Source of the DNA: Listeria cornellensis FSL F6-0969
GTDB lineage: Bacteria > Bacillota > Bacilli > Lactobacillales > Listeriaceae
Length of the DNA: 42,518 nucleotides
NCBI RefSeq assembly: GCF_000525855.1
Contig: NZ_AODE01000002.1
Coordinates: 1 to 42,518 of the forward strand
Reading direction: 5' to 3'
Within the stretch, counting starts at the first letter, position 1. Every line of letters starts with the position of its first letter. The notes below the pieces were generated by a model, which made no database searches, was not told the DNA's origin, and saw nothing but the letters and a program-made list of their open reading frames with translations. The translations under genes were made by a program, and so were the position numbers. Shown piece after piece: positions 26,935 to 36,826 of this stretch.

Positions 26935-29900
26935 ATGAAAAAGGGACTATCACGAGTACTATTAGTCATGATCGCCATTGCGATGATTGTGTCTACGATT
27001 CCAGCATACGAACCGCATGCGGAACAAGGCGTACCACCAACAGAAACAACGGTAGAAAGCACACCAGAAAAAACAGAAGTTGTCGAGGAACAGGTGGAAA
27101 AAGAGCCACAAGACACACAAGTGACAGCAGTAGAAGACACAGAAGCACCTTCGGTAAAGGTGGATGGGGATTGGAAAGATCCTTACTATGAGACTGTAAG
27201 AAGAGGAAGAAGCGTTGCGCCAGAGAAACCAGAAAAAGCAACGATTAAAACCGTGTCGAATGGTGTTGGAACAGGGACAGGTGCGATGAACTTGTCATGG
27301 AAAGCGATGCCAGGCGCAACGGGTTATAAAGTGATTATTGGAAACGGCTATAACTACGAGTATTTTACGGTAGGGAATGTGACATCCTGGACGACGAAAG
27401 GCAAAGGTATTTTTCCTACCAAAGCAGAGTTAGACAAGGGATTGTATCGCTTCCATACCGATGGAAAAGGAACCGAATTTGCGAATGATCCGACGCAGCT
27501 ATACGAGAACACCTTTAAAGCAGGGACGACATGGACATTGCGCGGTCAAAAGAAATATATTGTGCGTGTTTTAGCGACGTATACGAGTGGCGATGGGCCA
27601 ACATCGGACATTACAGAGGCGGTAATGCCACCAGAAACGTTACCAGCGAAACCAGAGAAATCGACCATCAAAACGACATCTAGTGGTGTAGGAACGGGAA
27701 CGGGGCATATGGATATTACATGGCAAGCAGTACCAGGTGCTATTGATTATAAAGTAGTCATCGGGAATGGCTACAACTACGAGTATTTTAATACGGGTAA
27801 TGTGACCAGTTGGTCAACCAAAGGAAAGAATATATTCCCAACACAAGCGGAAATAGCGAATAAACAATACAAGTTCCACCAAGATGGCAAAGGTGTAGAA
27901 TTTGCGAGTGATCCACGTGCGTTGTACGAAAACGGCTACCAAGCAGGAAGTACGTTTGGCTTGCGTAATCAGGAGAAATATATTGTGCGTATTTTAGCTG
28001 TTTATCCGTGGGGAGATAGCCCTACATCAGATATAACAGATGTATATATGCCGCTTGAAACACCAGCACCACCAAATGGGAGAGCCTATGCGAATTTAGA
28101 AGGCAGTAACAGCGGTTATGTACAGTTAAACTGGGAGCAAGTAGCCAATGCAGAAGGGTATAAAGTTTCTATTTTCGATGGAAAGAAAAATGTTTTATTT
28201 GATGTTGGGAATACGAATTCATGGACATCACAAGGCAAAGGAATTTGGCCAACTGAAGCAGAAGTTGCTGGTGGTGGATGGACAATTCATACAGATGGTA
28301 AAGGTGCTGAATTAGCACAAGATCCGTCGCAAGTATACCGAAATTCAGGTGGAATATACGGGGAACGTAAAAATTATTGGTTCCGTGTTCAAGCCTATAC
28401 GAAAACAGGCAAACAAGCAGAAAGTAAGATTTCAGATGTATATACACCGATTATTCCACAAGCGGGTTCGCAGCAGGGGATGGTTGACTATTGGACATCT
28501 ATTCCTGTAATTGGTGGAGCAGTTAATGCCACGAATGGTAATTTTTTGTTTAGTGTGACAGATTTTGAACTGGAGGGGCGCGGTCCAAGGATTAACATTA
28601 CACGTACTTTTAACAGTCAAAATGAGGAAATTGGATTGTTTGGAAAAGGGTGGACTAGTACAGTGGAGACTGGTTTACGAGAAGAGCCGAACGGCGATGT
28701 CATAATGGTAGAGGCGGACAATAAGATTCAACGGTTTACAAAGAAAGGAATCAGTTATGAGGCACCGGCGGGTGTGTATAGTACATTGGTTAAACACTCT
28801 GATAATTATATATTGATAGATCAAAATATGTCTGAAACCAAGTATACAAGCGATGGGAAGGTTATTTACACCCAAGATCCAAGTGGTAATCGGTTGACGT
28901 ATGACTATAACTCAGATAAAAAAAATTAGTAGCTTGACTGACGCATCTGGTCGCTCCATAAAATTTGCGTATACAAATGGGATGGTCAGCAAAATAACAG
29001 CACCAGAAAACCGAACACTAAATTTCACTTATGATACGAATAAACAGCTCACGGATTTAACAACTGCGCGTGGGAAAAAATATAGTTATGCTTATACAGA
29101 TGGCTTACTCACAAGTATTTATAACCCAAAACATACGGTAGAAAAACCATATAAAACAGTGTATGAATACACGGGTAAACAACTAACTAAAGTAACAGAT
29201 CCACTTGGCAAGGTAAACAGTTTGGCTTTTAATCCAAGTAGCCGAGAAGCATCTTTAACAAATGCAAAAGGTATGAAAACCATTTATAAGTATAATTTAG
29301 CGGGTAACCCTGAACAAACGATTGTCGATGCTAATAATTTAAAATTAACAACAAGATATGTTTATGAGGCAAACAATCTGGTTGAAGAAGTTAGTCCGAA
29401 AGGCCAAGTAGATAGTTATACTTATGATGGAGAAGGAAATATTATAAGCTCAGTAGATCCGTATGGAAAAGAATCATATGTATATAATGGGAGTAATAAT
29501 GTTATCTCTTCATTTGATACAAGCAATAATGAAACAACAATTGCATACGATGGTCAAGATGCTATCTCTGAAACCAATCAGTCAGGTGCAGCAACATCCA
29601 GTGTTAGTAAATATGACCAATATGGAAATGAAGTTCAAGGATCAAGTGCATTAACAACAGGTGATAATCTATTAAAAAATGCAGGCTTTGAAAAAGCTTT
29701 TACAGCAACGGATTGGTTTACTCAGAACTCCGTATCTGTTGGAAATATTATTCAAGATAAAAAGGAAGTTGCCCCAGGAGGTATTGGCGGCGGAGCATCT
29801 ATCAAAGTTACGACAACTAGTGGTGCTAAAGGATTTACGGCTGCCAAACAATTGATTGAGCTTGAGCCGGATACGACGTATACAGTAAGTGGATACATCA

Positions 29901-32739
29901 AGACAAGTGATATACGAGATGCGAGCGCTTTTCTCAATATGGAATTACGAGATGCAACTGGCAAACAGATTACAGATGGTACGGTATGGGTAAATAATAG
30001 GTACAGTGAGATTAAAGCTGATCGGTCTTGGACCAAGCGTCAGTTTAGCTTTCAAACGAGTAAAAACACTGCAAAAGGTTATCTGTTTTTAGAAGTAGAA
30101 CAACCACTTGCAACCGGTGGCTCAGGTACGGCATGGTTTGATAATTTGCAAGTTGAAAAAAGAGGAGACGTCATGTCTACTTTCAATCCTATCTCTAATA
30201 GCAGTTTTGAAGGGAATACAGGTGAAACGGTAGCAACCGACTGGCAAACAAATAATAATCCAGGAGCAACTAAGCTAGCAATCGATACAGAAGGCTTTAC
30301 TGATGATTTTTCAGCACATATCGCTAGGACTACAGTAAATGATGCAGATAGTCGTTATGGGCAAGAGATTTTCTTGAATCAAAAAACAGGAAAGAATGTC
30401 ACTTTGACAGGGATGTCGAAATCTGAGAATGTAGTCAATACAGATGGGAAAAAACTATCTAATGATTATGCTTTATTTGCTCAAGTAATGTATAATGATG
30501 GGACAAGTAAATCCTTCTATGCACCTTATCCTACAGGTACAAATGATTGGAATAGAAGTGCGGTCACTGTAGAAGCATCTAAGCCAATCACATCCTTGTA
30601 TGTGTGGACACTATTCCGGGGTAATAATACTGGGAAAACTTGGTTCGATAATATTCGAATCATTGATGGAGAAGTGCTATATGAAAATGTATATGATGAA
30701 AAAGGTAATTATATCATTCAAAGCAAGGATGAATATAACCGCAAAGTAAGCTATAGCTACGACATATATGGGAATAAGCTAAGTGAAAAAGATGCAAATG
30801 ATAATACAAAAAAAATGAGTTACAATGAAGATAATCAATTAGCAAAGGTCGTGTTAGCTAATGGAGCTTCCGTTGCATATGTTTATGATGACAATGGGAG
30901 TATTGCTGAAAAGCGAATTACTGCAGATGGAAAGGAGCAGCTTAATAGTTACGCTTACGATGTGGACAATAAGATGACAAAGTTCACCGATGCTATAGGA
31001 AACACTGTAACATATGATTATGACAATAATGCAAATGAAACCAAAACCAGTTTACCTAATGGAAACGTGATTGAAACTGCATATGATTCAGCAGATCGAA
31101 AAGTAGGAGTTAAATGGAATAATTCGCAGTCTTTTAATTTCCAATATGATGCAAATGGAAATGAAATAAAAGTAATTGATACAATAAATGCTTTAACACG
31201 TGACAAAGTATACGATGACGCTGATAGGATAGTCAAGCAAACAGAAAGAGGTAGTAGTGTTTCTTGGGCTTATAAAGATAAGCCTACAAAAGATAATAAA
31301 GGAAAGACTGATAAAGTTGGAGAAATCACTGCTTCTCAAGGTAACTATAGTTATAAAGCCACCTATGAGTATAATAATTTAGATCAAAACACAAAAATTA
31401 GTGATGGTACGAAAAATTATTTTTATTATTATGATGAACAAGATAATATCAGTACCTATATGTCTGGTAATGGTGTAGGGGCAAACTATGTTTATGATTA
31501 TACTAACAAGGTAAGTGATGTTACGATAGGTAACAAATCAGGTGCAAATATATTAGAAGAGAGCTACACATATGATGCGCTAGGAAATCGTGTTAGTATC
31601 GATAATAAAAAGGATGGAAAAACGCTCTATAAATATGATGAAATTAATCAGCTAACGAAAGAGAGTTTACCAGATGGTACAGAATTGTTATACACGTATG
31701 ATGACTTTGGTAACCGTATCAAAGCTGAAAGCTCGAAAGGTGCAACGGTGCAAGCGAAGTATAGCGATAAGAACCAGCTAATTGATTGGAACGGGAAAAA
31801 TTTCACCTATGATAAAAATGGTAACCGAACGAGTGATGATAAGTACAGTTATTCATGGAACGCTAATGATCAACTTGTAGCTGTGACAAAAAAAAGGCGA
31901 AAATACACCATTTACAGTGTACAAATACGACGATGACGATCGTCGTATTGAGAAAACGGTTAATGGAGAAGCAATAAAGTATTATTATAATGGTGATAGC
32001 ATTGATGTGTTATACGAAACGGACGGTACGGGTAATGTGTTACGTCAATATGTGTATTCTGATAACGGGAACCGCCTGGCGATGAAAGTAGCTGGGAAGA
32101 CGCTTTATTACCACTACAACGCACATGGAGACGTGATTGGATTAACTGATGATGCTGGTATACTTGTGGCAAGTTATAGCTATGATGCATGGGGAAATAT
32201 CCTGAACTCTATTGAAAATACCGAGGAAGCAAAGCAAAATTCCTTTGGATATGCAGGGTATACTTTCGATAAGGAAATTGGTATGTACTATTTAATTGCT
32301 AGATACTATGCACCAGATCAAGGTGTATTTATCAGTTCTGATCCAGATCCAGGGAATGAAGAGGATCCGCTTACAATGAACGGATATAATTATACCAATA
32401 ATAATCCAGTAGTCTACACTGATGCTAATGGTCAGAAGGCATATTCATATTACTTTTCATCGTCTAAATGGATTACGAGAAGTAAGAAGGTTAGTTTGTC
32501 TATCTCTCCAAAAAATCCATTAAAGGGTGGTGTATTTGTGAGTCCCACTCAACGAAATTATATCATTAATGATAGTTTCGATCGTCTCAAGAAAAAACAT
32601 GGAGGAAGCAAAAAATGGTATAATCAAAAATCATTGAAAAAAACAATATATGTGTCACATAGACCACGCGAAAGGCGTAAAGACGCCGTGGAATATTGAA
32701 CCTTATAAAAAGAAAACATCAGCTATCACATGTAACTAA
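26935..32739 (+). CDS. Secreted RHS/YD-repeat polymorphic toxin (WapA-like), DUF2599-like tail
   Basis: Three runs break the frame with one extra A each: 28918-28925, 31888-31895 and 32637-32643. Corrected, it is one protein of about 1,933 residues. Order: signal peptide (1-29); acidic linker; three FN3-like repeats of about 135 residues (about 98-505) sharing NGYNYEYF and HTDGKG; DUF6531-like segment (about 510-662); YD repeats; two carbohydrate-binding-like modules (about 908-1245; NAGFEKAF, NSSFEGN, TAWFDNLQVE, TWFDNIRI); more YD repeats; and the RHS core end IARYYAPDQGVFISSDPDPG...MNGYNYTNNNPVVYTDANG (about 1800-1835). A variable tail of about 100 residues ends QYMCHIDHAKGVKTPWNIEPY...TCN, which I match from memory to DUF2599. 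Uncorrected, it would stop at 32699 with an unrelated basic end. Likely role: contact- or wall-associated killing of competitors. The start has AAGGGGA 10 bases upstream. Confidence 0.88.
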
Positions 32740-32765
32740 TTTAAAAGATAGGAGTGAAAACGTAA

Positions 32766-33050
32766 ATGTTTAATCAAGATATCTATATTTATATTCTTAT
32801 CTATGTTCTTATCTTTGCTTTGGTTTGGAGAGATAGAAAGGCTAAAGTATATATATTATCGAGCATGTTAATAACAGGTAATTTTGTATTTTCCATATGG
32901 CAAATCATAAACTACGGAATTGCATTAGATGATGGCTCTATAGTAGGTAATTCGCAACTGACTAGCATTGTTGTGTGGTCTAATATTCTTGTAGCAGGTG
33001 TACTTTTCCTTATCTATCTTTTTAAAGCAATTAAAAAGGAATGGGAGTAA
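32766..33050 (+). CDS. Small membrane protein, candidate immunity to the RHS toxin
   Basis: 94 residues with three hydrophobic helices (IYIYILIYVLIFALVW; VYILSSMLITGNFVFSIW; SIVVWSNILVAGVLFLIYLF) and a charged C-terminus KKEWE. No family is recognised. It begins 26 bases after the corrected RHS stop, with AGGAG upstream, in the slot where polymorphic-toxin loci carry the immunity gene. The immunity role is inferred from position only. Base composition is AT-rich like the toxin tail. Confidence 0.6.
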   Translation: MFNQDIYIYILIYVLIFALVWRDRKAKVYILSSMLITGNFVFSIWQIINYGIALDDGSIVGNSQLTSIVVWSNILVAGVLFLIYLFKAIKKEWE

Positions 33051-33084
33051 GTAATATTTGTTTGAATTGAGACTATGTATAATG

Positions 33085-33125
33085 AGGCATGCTAGATACA
33101 CTGATTAGTCTAGCATGCCTTTAAA
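33085..33125 (+). terminator. Hairpin after the candidate immunity gene
   Basis: AGGCATGCTAGA (33085-33096) pairs perfectly with TCTAGCATGCCT (33109-33120). The T tract is short, so it may only attenuate transcription into the next gene. Confidence 0.6.
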
Positions 33126-33166
33126 AAATTTAAATCCAATATGATATATAGAAATGGGAGTTAAGA

Positions 33167-33565
33167 TTGAAGTATATAATAGTTGTAATAACAATAATAT
33201 TTATTGCCTTGTCGGTAGCATGTAGTAATGATGTTGGAATTAACAAGGTTGAGAAATCAGAGGAAATTTTAAGTCTATTAAACGATGGTTCAAAAGAGAC
33301 TACATTTGTTTATTTTGGGAGGCAAAATTGTCCGTACTGTAAAAAATTCTATCCAAAATTAGAAAAGGTTGTTAATGAAAATAGAATGAATGTTTATTAT
33401 TATGATACAAAATCTCATAAAGGCGATACTGATTTTGAAAAGGTTCTTTCTGAGTATGGAGTTGAAGAAATTCCATACTTAGCAAAAGTGAAGGATGGTA
33501 AGATAATGGGAGTTTTAAATCAAGCTCAGAATGAAAAAGAAGTTAAAACATTTATGGATCAATAA
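33167..33565 (+). CDS. Thioredoxin-fold lipoprotein (bacteriocin transport accessory-like)
   Basis: 132 residues. The N-terminus is a lipoprotein signal with lipobox LSVACS. A thioredoxin fold follows: FVYFGRQNCPYCKKFYPKLEKV has the redox motif CPYC, and EIPYLAKVKDG carries the cis-Pro. It resembles PedC/BrcD-type bacteriocin accessory proteins, extracellular thiol-disulphide enzymes attached to the membrane. The start is TTG 33167 with GGGAG upstream. The corrected toxin tail has two Cys, so help with disulphide formation is a possible but untested link. Confidence 0.75.
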   Translation: MKYIIVVITIIFIALSVACSNDVGINKVEKSEEILSLLNDGSKETTFVYFGRQNCPYCKKFYPKLEKVVNENRMNVYYYDTKSHKGDTDFEKVLSEYGVEEIPYLAKVKDGKIMGVLNQAQNEKEVKTFMDQ

Positions 33566-33609
33566 CCCATTATTATACTAGCGGTGGAAAAGATTGAATT
33601 CGGTAACTG

Positions 33610-33633
33610 GCGTGCTATTAGCACGCTTTTTAT
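33610..33633 (+). terminator. Terminator after the thioredoxin-like gene
   Basis: GCGTGC (33610-33615), loop TATTA, GCACGC (33621-33626), then TTTTTAT. Confidence 0.8.
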
Positions 33634-33636
33634 TTC

Positions 33637-33666
33637 AAGTGTCAAAAAGTATGCTTTTTGACACTT
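33637..33666. repeat. Perfect 13-bp hairpin, GTGTCAAAA type
   Basis: AAGTGTCAAAAAG (33637-33649) and CTTTTTGACACTT (33654-33666) with a TATG loop. It shares its core with the hairpin at 26654-26690; TTTTGACACT occurs again near 33741. Confidence 0.6.
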
Positions 33667-33769
33667 TCTAAAAGGAATGAAAATCCGGTTTCAAAATGTC
33701 TGGAAGTAAGCTTTGAAATATATCAAAAGAAGGATAGGAATTTTGACACTATCTAGATTATTGTTTATG

Positions 33770-33798
33770 TTGGGAAATATAGTGAAATTCTATATAGT
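33770..33798 (+). promoter_or_regulatory. Promoter of the small ORF before the IS element
   Basis: TTGGGA (33770-33775), 17-base spacer, TATAGT (33793-33798). Confidence 0.6.
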
Positions 33799-33838
33799 GG
33801 ATAATGCTCAATGCAAATATATTTAAGGAGGACATAAT

Positions 33839-33956
33839 GTGGAGCAAGATGAATTGAAAAAGTATTTATATAACGTGCTGAAAAAAAGTGCGTGATTATC
33901 CAGGTGGAATGGCAACCCTTTTTTCGAACAAAATTTATAAGGTGTTAAGCAGCTAA
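33839..33956 (+). pseudogene. Short ORF cut off near the IS element
   Basis: AAGGAGG (33825-33831) stands 7 bases before a GTG at 33839, and a good promoter lies upstream, so this is the start of a real gene. The frame stops early at seven A (33881-33887). Removing one A gives 38 residues starting MEQDELKKYLYNVLKK and containing DYPGGMATLF. The stop at 33954-33956 is about 6 bases from the IS end, so the gene is probably truncated there. Family not recognised. An intact 38-residue peptide is the alternative. Confidence 0.5.
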
Positions 33957-33972
33957 ATTCTTGTTACAGGAT

Positions 33973-34779
33973 TTAGCCTGTGATATCTTTATTTTCGATA
34001 GATTTCGCGATGCGAAAACTAACCGGACTCTGGTAATTCAATGTCCCGTGAAACCGGATATGATTCCACCAATTCACGTAATCAAAGAGCTGTACTTGTA
34101 GTTGCTCTAATGTTTGAAATTGGTTCGGGTACACAAACTCCTTTTTGAATGACTTATAGGTACTCTCGGCAACTGCGTTATCATAAGGACAACCCTTCTT
34201 GCTGAGCGAACGTTGAATCTCAAAACTAGCCAGTATCTCGTCGATTTCTCGATTATCAAATTCACTTCCGCGGTCTGTGTGAAACATTTGAACATCTGTC
34301 AGTGGAAAGGGAATGTGATAGATCGCTTCTTTCACCAAGGCGGCTGTTTTATGTGGTCCTGCACTATGCCCGATAATTTCACGATTAAACAGATCTAGAA
34401 TGAAACAAACATAGTGCCACTTGTTTGCTACTCGAACATAGGTTAAATCGGTGACAATCACTTTTAGTGCTTGTTCTTGCTTAAATTGACGCTCCAACTG
34501 GTTCCTAATAGGTGCTTCGTTGACAACTGTTTTATGCCCTTTGTAACTCGCTTTGGTATAGTTTGAAATCAAGCCGAATTTTCGCATAATCCACGCAATT
34601 TTGCGTCTAGAAACGGTAAAGCCCCCAAGGGCTAGCGCTACTTTTAATTTCCGTGTCCCATAGTTTTGACGGCTTTTATGAAATTCTTCTACAACAGCCT
34701 GCTCTAGGGCTGCCTCTGAATTTTTAGGTCTTGCTTGATAATAATACGTGCTCCTCGAAACACCTAAGATACGGCACAT
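33973..34779 (-). CDS. IS3-family transposase OrfB (DDE integrase core)
   Basis: Catalytic subunit of the transposase. The N-terminal HTH_21 region (YGTRKLKVALAL, ISNYTKASYKGHK) is followed by the rve core. The DDE triad is visible as IVTDLTYV, FHTDRGSEFDN and NAVAESTYKSFKKE, the last two about 35 residues apart. The ATG used here is internal. The same frame is open upstream through KIQVIQQNKHKYPIAAMCRILG, overlapping the end of orfA in the -1 frame, so the working enzyme is probably an OrfAB fusion made by slippage at the AAAA in about 34820-34825. Confidence 0.92.
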   Translation of the reverse strand: MCRILGVSRSTYYYQARPKNSEAALEQAVVEEFHKSRQNYGTRKLKVALALGGFTVSRRKIAWIMRKFGLISNYTKASYKGHKTVVNEAPIRNQLERQFKQEQALKVIVTDLTYVRVANKWHYVCFILDLFNREIIGHSAGPHKTAALVKEAIYHIPFPLTDVQMFHTDRGSEFDNREIDEILASFEIQRSLSKKGCPYDNAVAESTYKSFKKEFVYPNQFQTLEQLQVQLFDYVNWWNHIRFHGTLNYQSPVSFRIAKSIENKDITG

Positions 34780-34814
34780 CGCTGCTATTGGATATTTGTG
34801 TTTATTTTGTTGGA

Positions 34815-35105
34815 TTACTTGGATTTTCGTCCGAATATCAGCGCCGCTTGCTTTAAAATATCATTCTCCATCTCTAACTGCGTATTTCGTTTGCGTAATT
34901 TTTGAAGTTCTTTTTGCTCTGATGTTAGGTTATCCTTCGCTTGAAAAGAACCTGTTGTTCGACTCTGACGTATCCATTTATCGAATGCCGAAGGCGTTAA
35001 ATCATATTCTTCAATTATTGCTTTACGAGGCTTTCCTGATTCATATAATGCCACCATTTGTTTTTTAAATTCCGGTGTAAATGTTCGTTTTGTCCTTTTT
35101 ATCAT
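34815..35105 (-). CDS. IS3-family transposase OrfA (HTH_Tnp_1)
   Basis: 96 residues: a helix-turn-helix (RTFTPEFKKQMVALYESGKP, LTPSAFDKWIRQ) that binds the IS ends, then a leucine-zipper coiled coil (LQKLRKRNTQLEMENDILKQAAL). GGAGGAATGCAAG precedes the ATG at 35105. Confidence 0.9.
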   Translation of the reverse strand: MIKRTKRTFTPEFKKQMVALYESGKPRKAIIEEYDLTPSAFDKWIRQSRTTGSFQAKDNLTSEQKELQKLRKRNTQLEMENDILKQAALIFGRKSK

Positions 35106-35216
35106 CTTGCATTCCTCCAGTGTGCTTTTCTTTTATTGTACACACCTTATTTTTTCTGTCCAGTTTAGTATAACCTGTCCAGTAATATAATTTGAAGCGG
35201 TGCGGTTTTAATATTA

Positions 35217-35923
35217 CTATATTTTAGTTCCTTGCCTTACTATATTTAATAAGTTATTGAAGGAAGCTATTCCCTTAATTTGTTCCAATAATATGCCATC
35301 AATGTGTTGTAATATACTAACTGCAATTTCTCGTGTATGGCTGATATCATTATTATCAAAACCTTCTAACACTTCTTTAACTATTCCCAAGGAAAACACT
35401 GCACGCTGCACAGTCCTAATAATGAAAATTTTTCTAATATCGTGAACACTAAATTCTCGAAACTTACTTTCTTTATTTCGACTTGGCCTTAGTAAACCTT
35501 CCTTTTCCCAGTGGCGAATGGCAGAAGTAGACACAGCTGCTTCTTTAGCAACTTCACCAATAGAAAAATATTTCCGCTCTTTATATTTGGGCATGTCTAA
35601 TAGTACAGTTGGGTCAAGTATATCTATGGTATGCTGAACTATTTGTTTTTCTGAATGAAGCTTTACTTGTGCTTCATTAATTTTCCATAGAGCTTGTGTG
35701 ATTTCTCCATGGATAACTAAAGGCATTATTTCTTTTACAAAATCCATCCCAAAACCTGAAAGCATAGCTCGGATGCAATAGAAATATGCTTCATGCTCAT
35801 CGGTATAAATGCGATAGTTATTTCCCCCCCCGTGCTACTTTAGGTACAATTCCCCAAGATTCATAGTGCCTCAACGCACTTGTACTAATATTTAGTTTTT
35901 TTTGCGATGTCAATACCTTTCAT
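35217..35923 (-). CDS. MerR-type regulator with two HTH domains (frameshifted)
   Basis: Two extra-base runs break the frame: eight C at 35824-35831 and eight T at 35896-35903 (plus-strand view). Correcting both moves the start to ATG 35923, with AAGGAGAAGGAG just upstream, and gives about 234 residues. The first MerR HTH is MKGIDIAKKLNISTSALRHY...NNYRIYTDEH (1-55). The second is YFSIGEVAKEAAVSTSAIRHWEKEGLL (about 120-190). A helical segment joins them and another ends the protein. It is divergent from the VOC-TPR gene at 36094 and is the likely regulator of the shared intergenic region. Effector unknown. Confidence 0.82.
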
Positions 35924-36006
35924 TTTGGCTCCTTCTCCTTGTAATCAATCCTTAAAGTAGAGGACAGCTTTTATGTATAAAACAATTATAACACACATCC
36001 TTTTTT

Positions 36007-36071
36007 TTGAAACATTAGCATTTGCATTAATATGCTATGATTTAGATATAGCATAAAAAATATACTATATC
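36007..36071 (+). promoter_or_regulatory. MerR-type control region before the VOC-TPR gene
   Basis: Two dyads are seen: TAGCAT/ATGCTA (36016-36021 and 36032-36037) and GATATAG/CTATATC (36045-36051 and 36065-36071). A TTGCAT (36022-36027) and TATAGC (36047-36052) are 19 bases apart, the long spacer typical of MerR-activated promoters. A competing reading is TTGAAA-18-TATGCT from 36007. Confidence 0.5.
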
Positions 36072-36093
36072 TAGATTTAAAGGAGGAATTTCA

Positions 36094-36813
36094 ATGAAAG
36101 AAATCGTAGTTAAAAAAAGGATACCACTTCTACCAGCAGTTTCAATGGAGCAGACAGTAAAATTTTATAAGGAGCTTGGTTTTACCAATCTATATGAAAA
36201 TGAAAAACGCTCGGGTGGGTATGCGATTATGGATAATGGGTATATAGATTTTCAAATCTATGCCTATAAAAAATTGGAAATACCTACTCCTACTAATATG
36301 TATTTATATGGAGTCGAGAATATTGATTCATTATACGACCTTTTTATATCGAATTATAAAAAGATTAATGGAAAGATTCCACCTAGAACTGGCTTACCTA
36401 GAGTCGGAATTCCAAAGAATTTGAATGCTGATAGAAGGTTTAGTATTACGGATCCTAATGGAAATCAATTTATATTTTCACAAGCTTATAGCCATAAAAA
36501 AGACCATTCAAACAAAACAAGATTTGAAAAATTATATTGGAAAAGTAACACGCTCGCTTATTCTCACGAAAGCCCTATAGAAGCTAGAAAAATGCTTGAA
36601 AGCGCAATAAAAAGAGCAGATTTACAAGAAGAATCCCCCGCAGCTATATTCCAAGTATATGTACTCTTAACCGATGTTTCTTTACTTTTAGAAGATACAA
36701 AAAGTGCCATCAATTATTATAGCAAAGCGACTCATTGGTATGAAAAAATGGGCCATAATACAACCGAAGATTTAGCAGAATCCATTGAACAGTATAAAAG
36801 ATTTGCATTATAA
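36094..36813 (+). CDS. VOC-domain protein fused to a TPR-like tail
   Basis: 239 residues. Residues 1-135 have a bleomycin-resistance-like VOC fold (IPLLPAVSMEQTVKFYKELGF at the start, SITDPNGNQFIFSQAY at the end). Residues about 155-239 are helical and TPR-like (SPIEARKMLESAIKRADL, LEDTKSAINYYSKATHWYEKMG). The ligand is unknown; drug or toxic-compound binding is a family-based guess. AAGGAGG precedes the ATG. Divergent from the double-HTH MerR gene. Confidence 0.8.
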   Translation: MKEIVVKKRIPLLPAVSMEQTVKFYKELGFTNLYENEKRSGGYAIMDNGYIDFQIYAYKKLEIPTPTNMYLYGVENIDSLYDLFISNYKKINGKIPPRTGLPRVGIPKNLNADRRFSITDPNGNQFIFSQAYSHKKDHSNKTRFEKLYWKSNTLAYSHESPIEARKMLESAIKRADLQEESPAAIFQVYVLLTDVSLLLEDTKSAINYYSKATHWYEKMGHNTTEDLAESIEQYKRFAL

Positions 36814-36826
36814 GGAGGTCGATACC

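Larger units (their letters stand above)
33962..35181 (-). mobile_element. IS3-family insertion sequence
   Basis: About 1,220 bp containing orfA and orfB on the minus strand. Ends are estimated. TGGACAGGTTATA (reading inward from 35181) and TGTTACAGGAT (inward from 33962) are imperfect inverted repeats, and both begin TG as IS3 ends do. The sequence CTGTCCAGT also occurs twice near the right end (35156 and 35174). No clear target duplication is seen, so the true ends may differ by a few bases. Confidence 0.8.

Noticed and set aside
32560-32699. The uncorrected basic RHS C-terminus as a new toxin domain
   Set aside because: The last 20 or so residues come from a shifted frame. The corrected frame gives a recognisable pattern and a better-placed stop.
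33610-33666. CRISPR-like repeats near 33.6 kb
   Set aside because: Two neighbouring hairpins only, with no regular repeat-spacer pattern. No CRISPR array or cas gene was seen in the window.
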